Below are positions 59,051-64,000 of a stretch of 64,000 nucleotides of DNA, piece by piece. The position numbers and the translations under genes were made by a program. Each line of letters starts with the position of its first letter. Position 1 is the stretch's first letter. The DNA lies in contig CM069871.1 of assembly GCA_036172665.1 (NCBI GenBank), forward strand, positions 62,742,713-62,806,712, read 5' to 3'. This stretch comes from Prosopocoilus inquinatus. Its lineage: Eukaryota > Arthropoda > Insecta > Coleoptera > Lucanidae. The notes beneath the pieces were generated by a model that ran no database searches, was not told the origin of the DNA, and worked only from the letters and a program-made list of their open reading frames with translations.

Positions 59051-61087
59051 TTGGAGTTAGGAAGATGTGGTTTTCACTGCTGCGTAGCATTCGGCCAGCT
59101 GCATAATACAGATGCAGTTTCGACCTTCACACTCGATTGGAAAAGAAGTTTTCGCTTTGGAAAAATTGCTGTTTGTGGAGGAATTAAACGTTTCCCTCTC
59201 ATTAGAATGACGTTTTTCCACTGGTCATCCAGCGGAGAAAACAGCATCGTTCCATCTCTCTCCGTCTCTGAGTTATCCCGATTTTTCTGAAGGAAATTGG
59301 CGGAGGCGCCGGGTATGAATTTAAACAAGCATTATCTCCGGAACGGTTGGAGTTAGGAAGATGTGGTTTTCACTGCTGCGTGTCATTCGACCAGCTGCAT
59401 AATACAGATGCAGTTTCGACCTTCACACTCGATTGGAAAAGAAGTTCTCGCTTTGGAAAAATTGCTGTTTGTGGGGGAATTAAACGTTTCCCTCTCAGGG
59501 GAATGACGTTCTCCACTGGTCATCCAACGGAGGAAACAGCATCGTTCCATCTCTCTCCGTCTCTGAGTAATCGCGATTTTTCTGAAAGAAATTGGCGGAG
59601 GCGCCGGGTATGAATTTAAACAAGCATTATCTCCGGAACGGTTGGAGTTAGGAAGATGCGGTTTTCACTGCTGCGTAGCATTCGGCCAGCTGCATAATAC
59701 AGATGCAGTTTCGACCTTCACACTCGATTGGAAAAGAAGTTTTCGCTTTGGAAAAATTGCTGTTTGTGGGGGAATTAAGCGTTTCCCTCTCAGGGGAATG
59801 ACGTTCTCCACTGGTCATCCAACGGAGAAAACAGCATCGTTCCATCTCTCTCCGTCTCTGAGTAATAGCGATTTTTCTGAAAGAAATTGGCGGAGGCGCC
59901 GGGTATGAAATTAAACAAGCAATATCTCCGGAACGGTTGGAGTTAGGAAGATGCGGTTTTCACTGCTACGTAGCATTCGGCCAGCTGCATAATACAGATG
60001 CAGTTTCGACCTTCACACTCGATTGGAAAAGAAGTTTTCGCTTTGGAAAAATTGCTGTTTGTGGGGGAATTAAACGTTTCCCTCTCAGGGGAATGACGTT
60101 CTCCACTGGTCATCCAACGGAGGAAACAGCATCGTTCCATCTCTCTCCGTCTCTGAGTAATCGCGATTTTTCTGAAAAAAATTGGCGGAGGCGCCGGGTA
60201 TGAAATTAAACAAGCAATATCTCCGGAACGGCTGGAGTTAGGAAGATGCGGTTTTCACTGCTGCGTAGCATTCGGCCAGCTGCATAATACAGATGCAGTT
60301 TCGACCTTCACACTCGATTGGAAAAGAAGTTTTCGCTTTGGAAAAATTGCTGTTTGTGGGGGAATTAAACGTTTCCCTCTCAGGGGAATGACGTTCTCCA
60401 CTGGTCATCCAACGGAGAAAACAGCATCGTTCTATCTCTCTCCGTCTCTGAGTAATAGCGATTTTTCTGAAAGAAATTGGCGGAGGCGCCGGGTATGAAT
60501 TTAAACAAGCATTATCTCCGGAACGGTTGGAGTTAGGAAGATGCGGTTTTCACTGCTGCGTAGCATTCGGCCAGCTGCATAATACAGATGCAGTTTCGAC
60601 CTTCACACTCTATTGGAAAAGAAGTTTTCGCTTTGGAAAAATTGCTGTTTGTGGGGGAATTAAACGTTTCCCTCTCAGGGGAATGACGTTCTCCACTGGT
60701 CATCCAACGGAGGAAACAGCATCGTTCTATCTCTCTCCGTCTATGAGTAATAGCGATTTTTCTGAAAGAAATTGGCGGAGGCGCCGGGTATGAATTTAAA
60801 CAAGCATTATCTCCGGAACGGTTGGAGTTAGGAAGACGCGGTTTTCACTGCTGCGTAGCATTCGGCCAGCTGCATAATACAGATGCAGTTTCGACCTTCA
60901 CACTCGATAGGAAAAGAAGTTTTCGCTTTGGATAAATTGCTGTTTGTGGGGGAATTAAACGTTTCCCTCTCAGGAGAATGACGTTCTCCACTGGTCATCC
61001 AACGGAGAAAACAGCATCGTTCTATCTCTCTCTGTCTATGAATAATCGCGATTTTACTGAAAGAAATTGGCGGAGGCGCCGGGTATG

Positions 61088-61117
61088 AATTTAAACAAGA
61101 TATTGCTTGTTTAAATT
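61088..61117. repeat. Perfect 12-bp inverted repeat at the left seam of block 7
   Basis: Arms 61088-61099 and 61106-61117 with spacer ATATTG. Confidence 0.95.
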
Positions 61118-61120
61118 TTT

Positions 61121-61385
61121 GCACGAACACTCGCATGAGCACTCGCACGAACATTCGCACGAGCACTCGCACGAGCACTCTTACGAGCATTTGCACGAGA
61201 ACTCGCACGAGCACTCACACGAACATTCGCACGAGCACTTGCACGAACATTCTCACGAGCACTTGCACGAACACCCGCGCGAGCAATCGCACGAGCACTC
61301 GCATGAGCACTCGCACGAGCAATCGCATGAACATTCGCACGAGCACTCGCACGAGCACGAGCACTGGCACAAACATTCGCACGAG
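61121..61385 (+). repeat. Minisatellite block 7 (265 bp)
   Basis: Shares cccgcgcgag with blocks 1 and 2. Private changes are gcatttgcacgag (about 61188) and gcgcgagcaatcg (about 61277). Length unchanged. Confidence 0.95.
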
Positions 61386-61632
61386 CTGCATAATACAGAT
61401 GCAGTTTCGCTCTTCACACTCGATAGGAAAAGAAGTTTTCGCTTTGGAAAAATTGCTGTTTGTGGGGGAATTAAACGTTTCCCTCTCAGGAGAATGACGT
61501 TCTCCACTGGTCATCCAGCGGAGAAAACAGCATCGTTCCATCTCTCTCCGTCTCTGAGTAATAGCGATTTTTCTGAAAGAAATTGGCGGAGGCGCCGGGT
61601 ATGAATTTAAACAAGCATTATCTCCGGAACGG

Positions 61633-64000
61633 TTGGAGTTAGGAAGACGCGGTTTTCACTGCTGCGTAGCATTCGGCCAGCTGCATAATACAGATGCAGT
61701 TTCGACCTTCACACTCGATTGGAAAAGAAGTTTTCGCTTTGGAAAAATTGCTGTTTGTGGGGGAATTAAACTTTTCCCTCTCAGGGGAATGACGTTCTCC
61801 ACTGGTCATCCAACGGAGAAAACAGCATCGTTCCATCTCTCTCCGTCTCTGAGTAATCGCAATTTTTCTGAAAAAAATTGGCGGAGGCGCCGGGTATGAA
61901 TTTAAACAAGCATTATCTCCGAAACGGTTGGAGTTAGGAAGATGCGGTTTTCACTGCTGCGTAGCATTCGGCCAGCTGCATAATACAGATGCAGTTTCGA
62001 CCTTCACACTCGATTGGAAAAGAAGTTTTCGCTTTGGAAAAATTGCTGTTTGTGGGGGAATTAAGCGTTTCCCTCTCAGGGGAATGACGTTCTCCACTGG
62101 TCATCCAACGGAGAAAACAGCATCGTTCCATCTCTCTCCGTCTCTGAGTAATCGCGATTTTTCTGAAAGAAATTGGCGGAGGCGCCGGGTATGAATTTAA
62201 ACAAGCATTATCTCCGGAACGGTTGGAGTTAGGAAGATGCGGTTTTCACTGCTGCGTAGCATTCGGCCAGCTGCATAATACAGATGCAGTTTCGACCTTC
62301 ACACTCGATTGGAAAAGAAGTTTTCGCTTTGGAAAAATTGCTGTTTGTGGGGGAATTAAACGTTTCCCTCTCAGGGGAATGACGTTCTCCACTGGTCATC
62401 CAACGGAGGAAACAGCATCGTTCCATCTCTCTCCGTCTCTGAGTAATAGCGATTTTTCTGAAAGAAATTGGCGGAGGCGCCGGGTATGAATTTAAACAAG
62501 CATTATCTCCGGAACGGTTGGAGTTAGGAAGACGCGGTTTTCACTGCTGCGTAGCATTCGGCGAGCTGCATAATACAGATGCAGTTTCGACCTTCACACT
62601 CGATTGGAAAAGAAGTTTTCGCTTTGGAAAAATTGCTGTTTGTGGGGGAATTAAACGTTTCCCTCTCAGGGGAATGACGTTCTCCACTGGTCATCCAACG
62701 GAGGAAACAGCATCGTTCCATCTCTCTCCGTCTCTGAGTAATCGCGATTTTTCTGAAAAAAATTGGCGGAGGCGCCGGGTATGAAATTAAACAAGCAATA
62801 TCTCCGGAACGGTTGGAGTTAGGAAGATGCGGTTTTCACTGCTGCGTAGCATTCGGCCAGCTGCATAATACAGATGCAGTTTCGACCTTCACACTCGATT
62901 GGAAAAGAAGTTTTCGCTTTGGAAAAGTTGCTGTTTGTGGGGGAATTAAACGTTTCCCTCTCAGGGGAATGACGTTCTCCACTGGTCATCCAACGGAGAA
63001 AACAGCATCGTTTCATCTCTCTCCGTCTCTGAGTAATCGCGATTTTTCTGAAAAAAATTGGCGGAGGCGCCGGGTATGAATTTAAACAAGCAATATCTCC
63101 GGAACGGTTGGAGTTAGGAAGATGCGGTTTTCACTGCTGCATAGCATTCGGCCAGCTGCATAATACAGATGCAGTTTCGACCTTCACACTCGATTGGAAA
63201 AGAAGTTTTCGCTTTGGAAAAATTGCTGTTTGTGGAGGAATTAAACGTTTCCCTCTCAGGGGAATGACGTTCTCCACTGGTCATCCAACGGAGAAAACAG
63301 CATCGTTCCATCTCTCTCCGTCTCTGAGTAATCGCGATTTTTCTGAAAAAAATTGGCGGAGGCGCCGGGTATGAAATTAAACAAGCATTATCTCCGGAAC
63401 GGTTGGAGTTAGGAAGATGCGGTTTTCACTGCTGCGTAGCATTCGGCCAGCTGCATGATACGGATGCAGTTTCGACCTTCACACTCGATTGGAAAAGAAG
63501 TTTTCGCTTTGGAAAAATTGCTGTTTGTGGGGGAATTAAACTTTTCCCTCTCAGGGGAATGACGTTCTCCACTGGTCATCCAACGGAGAAAACAGCATCG
63601 TTCCATCTCTCTCCGTCTCTGAGTAATCGCGATTTTTCTGAAAGAAATTGGCGGAGGCGCCGGGTATGAATTTAAACAAGCATTATCTCCGAAACGGTTG
63701 GAGTTAGGAAGATGCGGTTTTCACTGCTGCGTAGCATTCGGCCAGCTGCATAATACAGATGCAGTTTCGACCTTCACACTCGATTGGAAAAGAAGTTTTC
63801 GCTTTGGAAAAATTGCTGTTTGTGGGGGAATTAAGCGTTTCCCTCTCAGGGGAATGACGTTCTCCACTGGTCATCCAACGGAGAAAACAGCATCGTTCCA
63901 TCTCTCTCCGTCTCTGAGTAATCGCGATTTCTCTGAAAGAAATTGGCGGAGGCGCCGGGTATGAATTTAAACAAGCATTATCTCCGGAACGGTTGGAGTT
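61633..64000 (+). repeat. Terminal run of eight monomers; six-monomer unit begins to repeat
   Basis: Starts every 295 bp to 63993, where the window ends 8 bp into the next monomer. Rare attaaactttt occurs at 61633 and again at 63403, followed in both cases by a ctccgaaacgg boundary and an attaagcg monomer (61928 and 63698). This is an offset of 1,770 bp, or six monomers. Monomers 61928-63402 match 55216-56690 at an offset of 6,712 bp. The tgctgcatagc change at 63108 is shared only with 17965. Confidence 0.93.

Larger units (their letters stand above)
51381..60821 (+). repeat. Run of 32 satellite monomers
   Basis: Starts every 295 bp, with a single 296-bp unit at 59051. It contains the partner of 3209-4978 (51381-53150), a 13-monomer-spaced duplication (53446-55215 and 57281-59050), and a segment matching 49094-50274 (59051-60231). 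Private changes include gattttaaaag at 58461 and cactctattgg at 60527. No unique sequence. Confidence 0.95.
60822..61632 (+). repeat. Compound unit 7 (811 bp)
   Basis: The leading monomer has gacgcgg, gatagg, ggataaattg, caggagaatg and the block-specific tail. The remainder has caggagaatg and ccagcgg, like units 1 and 2, but ends taatagcg with gaaagaaat. The monomer just upstream (60527) has gtctatgagtaatag, a partial match to the block-specific tail. Confidence 0.94.
1..64000 (+). repeat. 295-bp satellite DNA array filling the window
   Basis: Direct reading shows the same roughly 295-bp sequence repeated head to tail with no spacer. Landmarks recur once per unit: ggagttaggaag, ggccagctgcataatac, ccttcacactcg, gggaattaaacg, ggtcatcc, ccgtctctgag, ggcggaggcgcc and ctccggaacgg. 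Counting ggagttagg starts gives about 205 ordinary monomers plus seven compound units with a minisatellite block. No inverted monomer was seen. Most monomers differ from each other at only a few positions. Length departures are rare: 294, 296 and 298 bp, plus one 72-bp deletion. The array reaches both window edges. The size and purity are typical of eukaryotic satellite DNA. No family match is claimed and no canonical CENP-B box was found. Confidence 0.97.

Noticed and set aside
1..64000. CRISPR array
   Set aside because: The repeats are contiguous and far too long, and there are no unique spacers.

Overview
The whole window is tandemly repeated DNA. I see no unique sequence, no RNA gene, no transposon and no reading frame I would defend as a gene. 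Head-to-tail monomers of 295 bp, all in the same orientation, run from edge to edge: about 205 monomers plus seven longer compound units (six complete, one cut by the left edge). Both window ends lie inside the array, so it is longer than 64 kb. An uninterrupted array of this size points to a eukaryotic satellite block, such as pericentromeric, centromeric, B-chromosome or subtelomeric heterochromatin. I cannot name the taxon. The monomer has 18 CpG in 295 bp, so CpG is not depleted, which argues weakly against a heavily methylated vertebrate genome.

Layout: 1-478 is the right part of a compound unit; 479-773 one monomer; 774-1512 a compound unit whose leading monomer lacks 72 bp; 1513-2102 two monomers; 2103-2913 compound unit; 2914-36552 an unbroken run of 114 monomers; 36553-37362 compound unit; 37363-46216 thirty monomers; 46217-47027 compound unit; 47028-50569 twelve monomers; 50570-51380 compound unit; 51381-60821 thirty-two monomers; 60822-61632 compound unit; 61633-64000 eight monomers and 8 bp of the next.

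Each compound unit carries a second repeat, a 265-bp block of degenerate 6/12-bp minisatellite (core gcacgagcactc). It replaces 63 bp of ordinary satellite, 17 from the end of one monomer and 46 from the start of the next. Its left seam is a perfect 12-bp inverted repeat made from the satellite's own monomer boundary; its right seam abuts a short inverted repeat native to the monomer. All blocks have the same length, the same order of internal variants, and the same diagnostic flanking monomers, so they descend from one event and spread as a cassette with the surrounding satellite.

Above the monomer level there is an irregular set of higher-order duplications recognisable by shared rare variants: a 4,353-bp tandem duplication (43855-52560), a segment of about 6-7 kb copied about 11 kb away (about 26.2-33.3 kb and 38.0-44.2 kb) with whole monomers gained or lost, smaller tandem units of 885, 1,476, 1,770 and 3,835 bp, and related segments up to 48 kb apart. 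This fits repeated unequal exchange and gene conversion rather than one regular higher-order repeat. The most interesting structure here is the fold-back-bounded minisatellite cassette.
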